A DNA stretch of 64,000 nucleotides from Petrotoga mobilis SJ95 (GCF_000018605.1 NC_010003.1:1650501-1714500), one strand, 5' to 3'; shown: positions 7,812 through 18,316, numbered from the stretch's first letter. Made by a program: numbers and translations. The notes: generated by a model not told the origin, from the letters alone.

Positions 7812-10085
7812 TTAACTTACAGGTTTTTCAATTCCCATCATCATATTAAAGTGTTCTATCTGTTTTGTATGTTCGAAGATTTTTTGAAATACTTTTTTAT
7901 ACTTTTCTATTTCTTCAAAATTTGGACTGTAATTTATATCATCAAATATTTCATGAGATCCTACATTAACCCAAGATACTAACGAACGACAAATTTTTTT
8001 ATCTTCCTCATTTTCAAAATTATTTATGAGTGTTTCTTCGTCTAGATTTGCCAAAAGTTTAAAGTAGAATTCAATTATTCTACGCATAGCATTTTGAATG
8101 CATACTTTATCCACATCCTTTCTTTTAATCTCCTCCCATAATAACTGATAGGAAGATTTAATTGGGTTTTCTTCATAAGCAACAATTCCGCTTATATTGT
8201 CTTTTTTTCTGATAATGTAGTAAATCGTATCTTTACGCTTATTATAAGTTTTCCTTGATGATATATAAGAAACTTCTTTGAAAAAGTAAACATTGTGCGT
8301 TAAAATGAATGCTTGCTTGATATTACTATTATTATCTCTAATATCTTTTAATAGTTTTTTTATTAATGTACTAACGATAAATAAAACGTCTGAATCAAGA
8401 CTTGAAACAGGGTCGTCGAAAACAACAATTTTATCGTCATTTATGTTTTCAGCTGGATCTAAAACTCCCTGAATTAAATTGTAAAAATAGAGAAAAATAA
8501 TAAAATTTCTTTCACCTTCACTTAAGTTTTCTTTTGCGGGAGAACCATCTTCTCTAACAATTTTATAATGTTTATCATCATCTAAAGCTTCAAGTCTAAA
8601 CCCTTTAAAACCAAAATGATCTAATAGTTTATTTATTACTTCTACAGTAGGCTTAATACTTTTTATTTTCTTTTCAAGAGTAGAAATATCAGTATTTATA
8701 TCAACTTGCTTTTGATCATTAATTTCAATTTTTCCCTCAATACTATTTAAAGCCTTTTCAGCATTAGAAGTATTTGTTTTATATGTATCGATATACTGAG
8801 ATATTTCATTACAAAAAAAATGCCAAATCTCTGATTCAAGCCTTTCTTGTTCTGTTTTTCTATTTTTTATTAAATTATTATGATTATGAATTTCTCTATT
8901 AATTCCATCAAAAATTTCATTTATCTCGTATAGGATTTCTAAAATTGATTCTAATTCGATTACGATACTTGGTTTATCTTTCTTTTCTTTCAACTTTTCA
9001 ATATTAGTAGACATAATTTGAAATAATAATCTGAATTTTTCTTCTGTTTCTTGTTTTTTCTCATTAAAATATTGATTATTTTGGATTGTACTAAGTTTTT
9101 GATAATATTCTTCCAATGCCTTTTTTACGCCTGTATATCTATCGTTAAGGCTTTCTAAATTCTTTATTTGATTTTCGTAAGTTTCATCAAAATATTCTTC
9201 AAGCTTGTGTTTGAAATCTTTATCAACACGTTGTTGACAGAAGGGACATATATATTTTTGCTCAGATTCAATAAAACTATTCTCCAGATAATTTTTACCT
9301 TCTCTAACCCAATCATGATTCTGCAGTTTATGAATCAATTTTCCTATATCAACATTTTCTTTTCCTATTATACTTGTGCTTAATATCTTGTCAACTTCTA
9401 TCAATTTAACATCATTAATTAAAGTATCTTCAATTTTAGTAATCTCATCCAGTTTATTAAGTGTTTGATTATAGATTATATTATATTCCTTTAATAATTC
9501 ACCATAATCTTTAACAGCTGCATGGTTTGTTTTGTATTCTAATAAAATTTTATCTGCAAAATTTTTTTTATTGTTTCTATAACCTTTGAAAACCTCAGTA
9601 AAGTTTTGCTGGTATTTTAGATATAAACTCTGCCAACATACTTCGTTAAAATTATCCTGAATTTGGGTTTTTTCCTTTTCTTTATTTTCTATAGTTTCAT
9701 TCAAATTTATAAGTTCTTCTTTTATTTTATCTAACTCATCTTTTTTCTTTTTTATTTCTTCCTCTATATCTTTTGCACCTTCACCCATGGTATAGATACC
9801 AGGAAAGTTTTCAGATTGATAAAAGTAATTTCTTACAAAATCATCATTGTAAACTAAGGTTTTTAATTTAATGTCAGATCTCCATTTTACCTCACAATTT
9901 TTATAATTATTAGGTGAAGCAATAATTTTTGAAATGGTGGTTTTACCCGTGCCGTTAGAGCCATAAAAGAAATTGATTTTTCTCAAATCATTAATTTCAA
10001 CATTTTCTTTGTAAGTGGCGACATCACTTATTTTTATTTTTTCAATCCTAAGATCTTTCTCTATTTTACTCCCTTTATTTTCCAC
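7812..10085 (-). CDS. RloC/PrrC-like AAA ATPase, candidate anticodon nuclease
   Basis: A 757-residue SMC-like ATPase. Walker A FFYGSNGTGKTTISK lies near residue 40. Two long coiled-coil arms flank a zinc-hook CPFCQQ near residue 280. The second half has the ABC-type signature NLSEGERNF, Walker B KIVVFDDPVSSLDSD and a switch His in FILTHNVYFF. The C-terminal 100 residues contain AMRRIIEFYF (Arg-x3-Glu) followed by VNVGSHEIFDD, matching the Arg/Glu/His pattern of PrrC and RloC anticodon nucleases. RloC proteins cleave tRNA when host restriction is compromised. Its start overlaps the methyltransferase stop by 11 bases, so it is co-translated with a restriction-type module. ATPase identity is secure; nuclease activity is inferred. 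Confidence 0.75.
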   Translation of the reverse strand: MENKGSKIEKDLRIEKIKISDVATYKENVEINDLRKINFFYGSNGTGKTTISKIIASPNNYKNCEVKWRSDIKLKTLVYNDDFVRNYFYQSENFPGIYTMGEGAKDIEEEIKKKKDELDKIKEELINLNETIENKEKEKTQIQDNFNEVCWQSLYLKYQQNFTEVFKGYRNNKKNFADKILLEYKTNHAAVKDYGELLKEYNIIYNQTLNKLDEITKIEDTLINDVKLIEVDKILSTSIIGKENVDIGKLIHKLQNHDWVREGKNYLENSFIESEQKYICPFCQQRVDKDFKHKLEEYFDETYENQIKNLESLNDRYTGVKKALEEYYQKLSTIQNNQYFNEKKQETEEKFRLLFQIMSTNIEKLKEKKDKPSIVIELESILEILYEINEIFDGINREIHNHNNLIKNRKTEQERLESEIWHFFCNEISQYIDTYKTNTSNAEKALNSIEGKIEINDQKQVDINTDISTLEKKIKSIKPTVEVINKLLDHFGFKGFRLEALDDDKHYKIVREDGSPAKENLSEGERNFIIFLYFYNLIQGVLDPAENINDDKIVVFDDPVSSLDSDVLFIVSTLIKKLLKDIRDNNSNIKQAFILTHNVYFFKEVSYISSRKTYNKRKDTIYYIIRKKDNISGIVAYEENPIKSSYQLLWEEIKRKDVDKVCIQNAMRRIIEFYFKLLANLDEETLINNFENEEDKKICRSLVSWVNVGSHEIFDDINYSPNFEEIEKYKKVFQKIFEHTKQIEHFNMMMGIEKPVS

Positions 10086-13000
10086 TCTCTATCACCTCAA
10101 CATCTTCCTTCGTTAACTCATATAGCTTATACACCAGTCTGTCTATCTCTTGTTCCCATTGGCTGGTATCCGTAAGAGGATTCTCCTTTTTGGTGGAAAT
10201 GATTTTATCTACCAACTCTTCAATCTGCTGCACAACGGATTGATTGGATGGAGTGATGGGGGGAAGGGGGATTTTTTCAAAATTTGATTTTTGTCCAATT
10301 TTCACATTATTACCTAAATTTCCTGTAATTGCATTCAGGTAACGTTCAATTATTTTTGAGTTTAACAATCCAAGAAAATATTTTCTTTGATACTTACCAC
10401 CGATCATATATTCATTACTTGATAAATATATTCCAGCTTCACAATACGAATATTCAGCAGAATCTTGAAATTGGCCATACACTACTTTCTCCTTCTCAAA
10501 CTCTTGGTAGTAGGTACATGGACGAAGTTCCCACCAGTAATCTCCTTGATCGTCTCGTTTTTTAGCTTTTTCTTCGTACCGCTTTAAGTGGTCCATCAAT
10601 GCTGGGAATTTCTCGTAAATAAATTCATCAGCTTTTTTATTTTTTCTGTTTTCATTTGTCCAACCAGCGGGAATTATTATCACCCACAATCCAGCCCATT
10701 CGTAATAGTAACGCTTGATATCCCTGCCTCGAAGTATTGGTTTTATAACGGCTTCGGTGCGGCGGCGTTCTTCTTCGTCCCTGCAATTGTTCAAAATTTC
10801 TTCCCGCTTTTGGCTGTCAATAATAAATGCTTCGTTGAGTCCAGTTTTTATTCCATAATAAATTTTTACATCCCATTCTTTTAAAGGCTTACCTATTTGT
10901 TCTATCTTTTCCTTGAGCTTTTGTTCTGTAGCTGAGCCAATAAACCATGCATCTTTTGTGAGGTCAGTAAGTATAACACCGCGTTTTTTTAATTCTGCCT
11001 TTATGTCTATAGGTTCGTGGTTTTCCCTTTGTAAAGTTACAGCGTTCAGATTTTTCTCGTTAGGCTTTTTTTGAATTAATAGTATATTAGTGTCTACTGT
11101 GGCTGTTTCGAAGATGCCAGGGCCTAAGTCAATTAGTATTTGTGGGTTGTACCTGGCGAAAAAGTTTCTTAGTTTTTCTCCATATCCTGCACGCATCCAT
11201 TTGTTAGAGGTAATAAAGCAAAGTAAGCCATTATCTTTGAGCAGTTGTATACCTCTTTCGTAAAACAGTGCGTAAATATCTCCTGTTCGGGCAAAGGTTT
11301 CATAATTTAGTTTTTCATAAAGCTTTGCAAGTTTACCTCCATTTTTTTGGAGTTGAATATATGGAGGATTAGCAATCACAACATCAAAACCGCCTTTTTG
11401 GTGAAACACTTCTGAGAAATAAACTTCAATATCAAATTCAGTGTTGCCATTGGTGATCTTGCTGAAGAGTTCGTCAATTTGCTTTTTGTAATCTTGCTTT
11501 TTGGAAGGACTAGTCTCGCTAAAAAGCAAGGGTTTGGTTATTTCTAAATCTTCGAAAAGCTGAAAATTTAAAAGTTTTTTCTCTATTTTAAGTAATGAAT
11601 CTCCTTTAACTACTTTGTAATCAAGATTAGGAAGTGGTTTTATATTGTAAAAGTCCTCTTCATCCACGATCATTGACAACCAGAATCTTAATTTACATAT
11701 TTCAACTGCACCGTTATCTATATCAACTCCATAGAGCGAGTTTTCAATGCAAGATCGCTTAAAATTATAAGTTTTTTCCTCTTTACCAAGATAAATGGAA
11801 AGCAATTTTCTCAATCTCACAATCTCATGCATCATACCGATTGGGAAAGCGCCTGAGCCAACTGCAGGGTCTAATACTTTTATGTTCTCAAGTAGTTGGT
11901 CTAATTCTTTTGCGTTTCGCCTTATGATTTCAGGTGTTTGTATTTTATAACGTGTTGTTTTTTGATCGCCAGAGAAAATTTTTTCTTCTTTTTCAAGAGC
12001 AATGGCTTCTATTTCAGTAACTGAATCAGCTATTTCTACAAACTTTTCTAAATCTTTTCTTAAAACTTTGCCATTCATTTCAGTTTCAAGATAATTTATC
12101 AAACTTTTCTGACACATGTAGTGAACTATCTCTCTTGGTGTGTAATAGACGCCGTATTCTTTGTTGAATTTTGTTTCTAAACTTCTTTTTCCGGCTTTTA
12201 AAACTTTTACATATTCATCAAAGTTATCTTCTCTTATGGCATTTAACTTTTCGTAGATTTTTCCAAGAAGTTCGGGGTCCAAGGCAACTTCTTTTTCAAG
12301 TGGTTCTTCTTCGTTTACTGTGAAGTTGAATCTATCGAAGATATCGAGTATTCCATCACTTTGATCTATTTCTTGTGTTTTATCGATATTTGAAAAAAGA
12401 TCATTTGGAATCATAATATCAATTTCTACCCAGTTATAATTATTTATGGGGTCGAACAATCCACCGTTTAAAAATGGTAATTTGCAGTCAAACCTGCTAA
12501 AGTAATGGTCAGCATCGCTTCTATCTGTTCTCAACGCTTCATAAAAGAGGGGTTCAAGGATATCGTTATAAAAATTCTGATAATCTCCAAATTCTTTATT
12601 AAACAATTTTCTCATAAAGTCTTTTTGACCTGTCCCCCAGGGTTGACCTTTTTTAACCCCAAACCAGCCTTTCTTTTGCAGAAAGTAAAGGAAAGTAATT
12701 TGAGATAAAAGCTTTTTGGTAAAATCAACGGTGCTTATATTTTTTGTTTGAAATTCCTGTTTTACCTCTGGATTTTGCATAACAATTTTATCGAGTTCTA
12801 ATTTTGTTCTAATAAAAAGGTCTCTGTATTTTTGGAAAAATTCATCTGTTACTATCTCAACGTTGAATGCTTCTTCTAAATCTTCAAGGGTTGGTTTGTA
12901 TTCATCGTTCATTAGTATTGGGATAAACCTGCTTTGAGCAGTATGGCTATTTTCATTTTTACCAACCAGGAATGACCATCTTTTTGCAGGTGTGAATTCT

Positions 13001-13437
13001 TCTTTGGCTTTGACCTTTCCGGTAATTGTTTCTTGAAAGCGATAATCCATCTTAACTAGCGAAAATCTCCAATCTTGGTTCTCTGGGGAAACAAAGGCAA
13101 CAAGAGCTGCATCTTTTAATTTCCCACCTCTTGAACCTTTTAAGTACCAAGCTATGAAGTTTCTTTGCATCGCTCTAGCTCGCTCAAGTGATGTTTCTTT
13201 TTTTAACTGCACGATGAGTAAATCGATTTCTTTGCCATCATATGAATACTTACCGATTCTTTCCAACGAACTTATATAAGGTTCAAACGCATAGGGAATA
13301 TACTTGCCTTTATAGACAAAAGGTTTCTCTTCAAATGTTTTCAAGAGATTTTTAAGAAAAAGGATAAAGTTGTTTTTATCGAAAGGATTTTCGAAAATTT
13401 TAACTACAAGATTTTTAGCTTGTTCTCTATTCATCAT
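10075..13437 (-). CDS. Eco57I-type (class I, N6-adenine) DNA methyltransferase, type IIG-like
   Basis: A 1120-residue modification enzyme with target recognition. The N-terminal quarter holds GKEIDLLIVQLKK, possibly a PD-(D/E)xK-type nuclease strand. In the middle are PREIVHYMC, the SAM-binding motif LDPAVGSGAFPIGMM and the catalytic VVIANPPYIQL (NPPY, adenine-N6). The C-terminal third is a target-recognition region ending in helices EQEIDRLVYKLYELT. Two ATGs start the frame at 13437; it overlaps the helicase stop by 11 bases. It is the middle gene of a three-gene minus-strand operon (PLD-helicase, methyltransferase, RloC-like). Protection of host DNA and possible cleavage of foreign DNA are inferred from family knowledge. 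Confidence 0.88.
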   Translation of the reverse strand: MMNREQAKNLVVKIFENPFDKNNFILFLKNLLKTFEEKPFVYKGKYIPYAFEPYISSLERIGKYSYDGKEIDLLIVQLKKETSLERARAMQRNFIAWYLKGSRGGKLKDAALVAFVSPENQDWRFSLVKMDYRFQETITGKVKAKEEFTPAKRWSFLVGKNENSHTAQSRFIPILMNDEYKPTLEDLEEAFNVEIVTDEFFQKYRDLFIRTKLELDKIVMQNPEVKQEFQTKNISTVDFTKKLLSQITFLYFLQKKGWFGVKKGQPWGTGQKDFMRKLFNKEFGDYQNFYNDILEPLFYEALRTDRSDADHYFSRFDCKLPFLNGGLFDPINNYNWVEIDIMIPNDLFSNIDKTQEIDQSDGILDIFDRFNFTVNEEEPLEKEVALDPELLGKIYEKLNAIREDNFDEYVKVLKAGKRSLETKFNKEYGVYYTPREIVHYMCQKSLINYLETEMNGKVLRKDLEKFVEIADSVTEIEAIALEKEEKIFSGDQKTTRYKIQTPEIIRRNAKELDQLLENIKVLDPAVGSGAFPIGMMHEIVRLRKLLSIYLGKEEKTYNFKRSCIENSLYGVDIDNGAVEICKLRFWLSMIVDEEDFYNIKPLPNLDYKVVKGDSLLKIEKKLLNFQLFEDLEITKPLLFSETSPSKKQDYKKQIDELFSKITNGNTEFDIEVYFSEVFHQKGGFDVVIANPPYIQLQKNGGKLAKLYEKLNYETFARTGDIYALFYERGIQLLKDNGLLCFITSNKWMRAGYGEKLRNFFARYNPQILIDLGPGIFETATVDTNILLIQKKPNEKNLNAVTLQRENHEPIDIKAELKKRGVILTDLTKDAWFIGSATEQKLKEKIEQIGKPLKEWDVKIYYGIKTGLNEAFIIDSQKREEILNNCRDEEERRRTEAVIKPILRGRDIKRYYYEWAGLWVIIIPAGWTNENRKNKKADEFIYEKFPALMDHLKRYEEKAKKRDDQGDYWWELRPCTYYQEFEKEKVVYGQFQDSAEYSYCEAGIYLSSNEYMIGGKYQRKYFLGLLNSKIIERYLNAITGNLGNNVKIGQKSNFEKIPLPPITPSNQSVVQQIEELVDKIISTKKENPLTDTSQWEQEIDRLVYKLYELTKEDVEVIESGK

Positions 13438-16400
13438 TATCCTCTCCTAAATAAAGTGATAATATTACTTCTCTTTTACCTTCTGTTACAGCAGCAGTTT
13501 GTGCATAGTGGCTTTTAAGGAAGGCTGGTGAGATTTCACTTTGTAAAACACCAATTACTTTTAAAGGATTTTGTATCTCTTTTGAGATCTTGTTTAATGA
13601 AGTGAGGGTTTTCTTCACTGTTTGTTTGGGTATACCGCCTTCTTCAATCTTAGTTATAATTTGATTAAGATATTCTTCCTGATCTTTTGTGAGTTGTTTT
13701 CCGTTTTTTTGGGTTACTTTTAAGATTTTAAGAAGTTCGATTTCATTTTTAGAACCCCTCTGACGGGTGTCAACGATGATTTCTTCAATGGTTGCGTCAT
13801 AGAATGTGCTTTTATTTTTATCTAATAGTTCATAGTAATGTTGAGTTAGAATATTCGTTCTTTTTTCATCAGCTGTACTCTCAAAAATTTTTGCGGCAGT
13901 TAAAAAATCTGTCTCTTTTGCTGGTTTGCTTTTATTCGATAGATAGAATTTCATCAATTTGCCTTTTCTGAAAAAAGTTATGAGAGATTGAGGACGGGCT
14001 ATGTCTTTGAGCGGTTCAGAAAGTACCTTTGCAGAACGAGCTTTCTTTGGTAGATGCTTTACTTTTTCAAAAAGTTCGGGATTATTTTTTTGAATATCTT
14101 CAATTAATCTTAGATACTTGAGTTCGCTTTCTTCCTCTTCTTCTGGTGCAATAGTATCCTTTGAGAGTAATTTGTTGAATAATTCGTGAGAAGATACTGG
14201 CTCTCCTTCGGTGAGAATCGAGGTGTCTCCACCAAGTAACGTTAAAAATGCTTCTATTTTTGAACGAGCTATGTTTGTTAACTCTATTTGGGAATCGGCT
14301 TGTTTGGTTGGGAAAAAGTTAAAGGTATAAATTTTGTTAAACGGGGTATCTATACGGTTTATTCTCCCCACCCTTTGCATCAACCTTGTGGGGTTCCATG
14401 GTATGTCATAGTTGATTACAATGTTTGACCTGTGTAGGTTAACGCCTTCAGAAAGTACTTCGGTGGAAATGAGTATTTTATAATCATCTTTTTGGTTTTT
14501 TGACCTTGCATCGAAATTTTCTATTACTATGTCTTTAATTGTTTCTGGCGAATTTCCATGAAAAACAAGGGCGATGTTACCTAAAGAATTATTTATATTT
14601 TCACTCAAATACTCTGCAGTCTCTTTTGACTCTGTAAAGAGAATTATTTTCTTATTTTTCAAGATTTTGTGGTTTTTCAAATTTTCAATTAGGGTTTCGA
14701 GTTTCGGGTCTCTTTTTATAGACTGCCACATTGTTCTTATTTCTTTTAGAATTTCAAGGTCTTTCTTTAGATCTTTTTCGAATTCTGGGTTAAAATCTTT
14801 ACTTTCGTACTTTTCGGCTTTCCCTTCTTCTATAAGTTTCTGAATCGTTTCATCATCTTCAGCTTCGGATAGTTCGAAGATTTTGTTTATGTACTTTTTG
14901 CTTATGTATACTCTTCCCTCTCTATATTCTTTAATAAACATTTCGTAGTAGTTGATGAATCGCTCTATGCTTTTTTTAAATGAGTAGAAGCTACTTTCAA
15001 GGCGTTTTACTAGTAGAACTTTCATAAAACCGACCATATTTTTTTGGGATTGTTCTTGTTGGGAATTTATACCTTTTTTTAAATAGAGTAAGGGTGTATA
15101 ACGAGCATATTTGAACTCTTGTGTTATTAACCTTATACTTTCCATGAAGATGCTGTCTTCATGCTCGTTTAATTGATAATAAAATGGTTTGGGATCTTCT
15201 ACTTGAGGGAATTTTATTTTGTTTTTCTTTAAATCTTCTGCAAAGTATTTTTCGATTTCCTTTCTTGTCCTTCTAACCATTAGATATTTTAATACCTTTT
15301 CACGGATCTCTTTTGCATTACTTTTTGTAATTTCTAAGAATTTGTTGTAATCTTTTTGACGGTCAACTCTTTTTAACTTACTCTCAAGTCTTCCAAAGAA
15401 CTCTTCTAGATTAGTAACGCCTGGGATATTGCTTTTTTTGGTATTCTGGAAGAGTTTAATGAGCGAGAGAAGATCCTTAGGTGAATTGTTGTAGGGGGTG
15501 GCGGATACTAAGATAACTCTTTTTCCACGTGCGATTTCAGCAATTTTTTCGTAGTTGATATTCGTCTCATTTCTGAAACGATGTGCTTCGTCAATGATTA
15601 TATTTTTATATTCTCTTTGTTCTGTTAACCTTTTTGCCTCGTCAATTTTGCCGATTGATACAAAATTGGCTGGAAGATGAAAATCTGCGAAAACATTTTG
15701 CCACGAACCGGGGTTGTTTTTATTAAGTAAGGCTGGTGGAGCTATAACAAGGGTTCTACCATCAAGCTGTCCTGCTAGCATCGCACTGATGTAGGTTTTC
15801 CCGAGGCCTACTACGTCAGAAATAAAAACTCCACCGTATTCTTCTAATATCCTTTTTGCATTTATAACAGCTTGCTTTTGGTAATCAAAACTTTTGAAAT
15901 TCTCAGGAAAATATTGAGTGAAGATTTCATCGCTTTTACTTAGTTCTTCTTTAAAATACTCATACAGGAATTTGAGATACAGATGGTATGGGGTAATTGT
16001 TTGATTGAGCCAGGTTCTTTCGCTTATTGTTTGTATATATTTTTCACTGACATCTACAGCATCTTTCCATAACTCTTCAAATTGCCGTTTTGCAAACTCG
16101 TAATCTGAACGGTTCTTTAACTCGACGTTGAATTCGAGGTTGTCCAGTAATCCAGATTGTGTAAAATTGCTTGAGCCAGTGATAACCCTTCCTACATCTC
16201 TGTCGCCCTCTTTGAAAGTCATAATATATACTTTTGCATGAATATTCTGTGAGGGGTAAGCCTTTATTTGTAATTTCCCTTCTTTTATCCATTCAACAAA
16301 CTTTCGAACTCCTTCTTCTACATTTTGGTTATCTTCAGAATCACCCATCTCACTTTCTACCATTTTTTCAACTTCTTGTTTTGTCTCTGAATGTGACAGA

Positions 16401-16687
16401 AGTTGATTTCCTGAGACATTCATTAAATTGTATGTTTCCCTACTAGTTCCAATTCCGATTAGTATTTTGATTTTTTCGGTTTTTTCAAGCGATTTATATA
16501 TAAGATGGAAACCACTTATATAAAAATATGCAACCAAACAATCAAAGGATTGACAATCCTTTATTAACTGTTCAAATCTATCTTTGAGGGTTTGATTGGG
16601 TGCGTTTGTTATAAACGTTAGATCTGACATTGATTTCACAAATTCGTGAATGTTATTAGATGGATAGAGATCGCTTTCTTTATTCAT
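13427..16687 (-). CDS. PLD-nuclease/SNF2-type helicase fusion
   Basis: A 1086-residue protein. Residues about 30-240 form a phospholipase D-type nuclease domain with IHAKVYIM and GSSNFTQSGLLDN. The SNF2/superfamily 2 motor follows: DVVGLGKTYISAMLAG (Walker A), IIIDEAHRFRN (DEAH), LVSATPYNNSP, a helicase C domain with ILISTEVLSEGVNLHRS and RLMQRVGRINRID. The C-terminal tail is helical. Combined with the methyltransferase next door it forms a restriction-like defence unit reminiscent of DISARM and type I/ISP-like systems, but the gene set matches none exactly. It begins the operon; no strong promoter was identified upstream. Confidence 0.88.
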   Translation of the reverse strand: MNKESDLYPSNNIHEFVKSMSDLTFITNAPNQTLKDRFEQLIKDCQSFDCLVAYFYISGFHLIYKSLEKTEKIKILIGIGTSRETYNLMNVSGNQLLSHSETKQEVEKMVESEMGDSEDNQNVEEGVRKFVEWIKEGKLQIKAYPSQNIHAKVYIMTFKEGDRDVGRVITGSSNFTQSGLLDNLEFNVELKNRSDYEFAKRQFEELWKDAVDVSEKYIQTISERTWLNQTITPYHLYLKFLYEYFKEELSKSDEIFTQYFPENFKSFDYQKQAVINAKRILEEYGGVFISDVVGLGKTYISAMLAGQLDGRTLVIAPPALLNKNNPGSWQNVFADFHLPANFVSIGKIDEAKRLTEQREYKNIIIDEAHRFRNETNINYEKIAEIARGKRVILVSATPYNNSPKDLLSLIKLFQNTKKSNIPGVTNLEEFFGRLESKLKRVDRQKDYNKFLEITKSNAKEIREKVLKYLMVRRTRKEIEKYFAEDLKKNKIKFPQVEDPKPFYYQLNEHEDSIFMESIRLITQEFKYARYTPLLYLKKGINSQQEQSQKNMVGFMKVLLVKRLESSFYSFKKSIERFINYYEMFIKEYREGRVYISKKYINKIFELSEAEDDETIQKLIEEGKAEKYESKDFNPEFEKDLKKDLEILKEIRTMWQSIKRDPKLETLIENLKNHKILKNKKIILFTESKETAEYLSENINNSLGNIALVFHGNSPETIKDIVIENFDARSKNQKDDYKILISTEVLSEGVNLHRSNIVINYDIPWNPTRLMQRVGRINRIDTPFNKIYTFNFFPTKQADSQIELTNIARSKIEAFLTLLGGDTSILTEGEPVSSHELFNKLLSKDTIAPEEEEESELKYLRLIEDIQKNNPELFEKVKHLPKKARSAKVLSEPLKDIARPQSLITFFRKGKLMKFYLSNKSKPAKETDFLTAAKIFESTADEKRTNILTQHYYELLDKNKSTFYDATIEEIIVDTRQRGSKNEIELLKILKVTQKNGKQLTKDQEEYLNQIITKIEEGGIPKQTVKKTLTSLNKISKEIQNPLKVIGVLQSEISPAFLKSHYAQTAAVTEGKREVILSLYLGEDNDE

Positions 16688-16733
16688 AAATTATTATCCC
16701 ATCTCTTTTCTCTTCGATTTATTTTGATTATAG

Positions 16734-16990
16734 TCATAAGAAACTTTGGTGGTCTAATGCTTTCACAATTTCCTTTTCGGCTTCTTGTATTGTGTCAGAG
16801 TTAATTATAAGGGGAGTATATCCCGCTTTCATAATTACTTCTTTTGATTTTTTTCCCATAGACTTAGCTATCCAAACATTGCAATCAGAAAGGATTTCCA
16901 TTATATCTTCAACTTCGGGTGTTTGTGCTGGTTATATTTTAGTAATATTTGAGTACAAAATAGCCTGTTTTCAGGCCACCGTTCAGCCTC
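16734..16990 (-). pseudogene. Relic of a NifX/NifB-type cofactor-binding domain gene
   Basis: The minus-strand frame gives PEVEDIMEILSDCNVWIAKS, then MGKKSKEVIMKAGYTPLII, and a helix ending EKEIVKALDHQSFL with the stop at 16734-16736. This pattern is that of dinitrogenase iron-molybdenum cofactor-type (NifX-like) domains. A stop codon interrupts the frame just before this segment and no ribosome site precedes the internal ATG at 16901. It fills the gap between the helicase and the ERCC4 nuclease genes. The family match is by eye and moderate. Confidence 0.45.
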
Positions 16991-17010
16991 TTTGCAATAA
17001 CATCATTGAT

Positions 17011-18075
17011 CTATATCTTTTTCCATACACTTTTTTTGCCTTTGCCAAAATTTTCTATATAACCTTCTTCTCTGAGATCGTTCAATACCTTTCTGATCTT
17101 AGTGTCAGAAGTTAATGGGGATTTTTTTCTAAGTTCATCTATAGTGAAAGTATCTTCACGATTTTCAAGTATTTCTCTTCTTATATCGTAGTATATGCCG
17201 CCGGTAAAATCTTTTTTAGTTTCATATTTAGATGCCACTTCTGAAACTATTGTGGGGATGTTATCCTTTTCATGTGACATGACAGCTTGAAAGAAACGTA
17301 AAGTCCATTCATTTGCCAATTTTCTGTTTCCAGCGAATATTATTTGAAACCCAGGATGATAAGCAAAAATTTCTGCTAAAACTTTAGATAAATAGGATGG
17401 TGTGTACGCCTTCAGCTTAGTTGGATTCAAAAAATCGGAGTAATTTGCTTCAACAACGAAAGCAGAATGTTTGTACTTAGCCAATTCACCAAGCTTCATG
17501 TGTAAAAGAGGCAAATTTCCAATATCTCCAATAAAATTGGTAAAGGTTTTTCTTTCAGCAACCGCTATTATCCCGCTTTCACTTAGTAAGGCATAATCGC
17601 CGGCTTTGAGCTGAGCTCTTTCAACGTTACAATTGGCAAATTTCCATGGATATCTTTCATTTATGTCAATCAATATATGAAGATGATGATCGCCTTTTGC
17701 GGTTAATTTAACTTTAGGGCGATGTTCTTTTAGCCCTTGTTCCGTCCTCCAAAATATCTGTTCGTATTCTCCTTCTTTATTTTTATACTTCTTTTTTAAA
17801 AAGAGAAAGTCGCATCTTTTGTTTTGTGCTCTGTCAAGAACTACCGACAACCTTTTCCCATAACGATTTAACGATATAATCGGAACCCTTTCAATCTCTT
17901 GGTAATTGCTCGATGGTTCTTCCATGTCTCTCATGCAAAAGATATGTTTACCAGCACCTGGCCATTTGTCCTGGACAAATAGTGATAATATTATTTTTTC
18001 TTCTTTTCTAATAGTTACCCTGTAAGGAAATCTGTATTTTTCCGTTGATTCAAGAACCCATAAAAAAGAACCCAT
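17011..18075 (-). CDS. ERCC4-domain nuclease with C-terminal winged helix
   Basis: A 354-residue protein. Start chosen at ATG 18075, preceded by AAAGGTGA; a frame extension to 18114 exists without such a site. The middle has the XPF/ERCC4 nuclease pattern: LIDINERYPWKF, LKAGDYALLSE, then AVAERKTFTNFIGDI (ERK-x3-D-like catalytic box). The last 80 residues look like a winged helix (FTIDELRKKSPLTSDTKIRK, VLNDLREEGYIENFGKG). It lies on the same strand as the defence operon, separated by the NifX-like relic, so a defence or repair role is plausible. Structure-specific DNA cleavage is family knowledge, not shown. Confidence 0.75.
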   Translation of the reverse strand: MGSFLWVLESTEKYRFPYRVTIRKEEKIILSLFVQDKWPGAGKHIFCMRDMEEPSSNYQEIERVPIISLNRYGKRLSVVLDRAQNKRCDFLFLKKKYKNKEGEYEQIFWRTEQGLKEHRPKVKLTAKGDHHLHILIDINERYPWKFANCNVERAQLKAGDYALLSESGIIAVAERKTFTNFIGDIGNLPLLHMKLGELAKYKHSAFVVEANYSDFLNPTKLKAYTPSYLSKVLAEIFAYHPGFQIIFAGNRKLANEWTLRFFQAVMSHEKDNIPTIVSEVASKYETKKDFTGGIYYDIRREILENREDTFTIDELRKKSPLTSDTKIRKVLNDLREEGYIENFGKGKKSVWKKI

Positions 18076-18287
18076 CTTGCATTCACCTTTCTTACAAAAT
18101 AGAAAATATTTCACATTTCTTTCTATGTCTAATTTTATAATATTTTTTAGTTTTTACAAAACTGATTTTCAAGTTTTTGAAATTTGTTGGACTTTTATTA
18201 CAAAAGTGATTTCAATGAAATTTTTTTCATACTGCCCAGGATCGCCTCTAAAAAGTTATAATCGGCTATAAACAGGAATAATCGTCT

Positions 18288-18316
18288 TTGACTAAACAAT
18301 TTTATTCACATATAAT
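18288..18316 (+). promoter_or_regulatory. Promoter of the fructose bisphosphatase gene
   Basis: TTGACT at 18288-18293 and TATAAT at 18311-18316 have 17-bp spacing, about 110 bp before the start codon. The rest of the gap 18076-18429 shows nothing else I can name. Confidence 0.7.
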
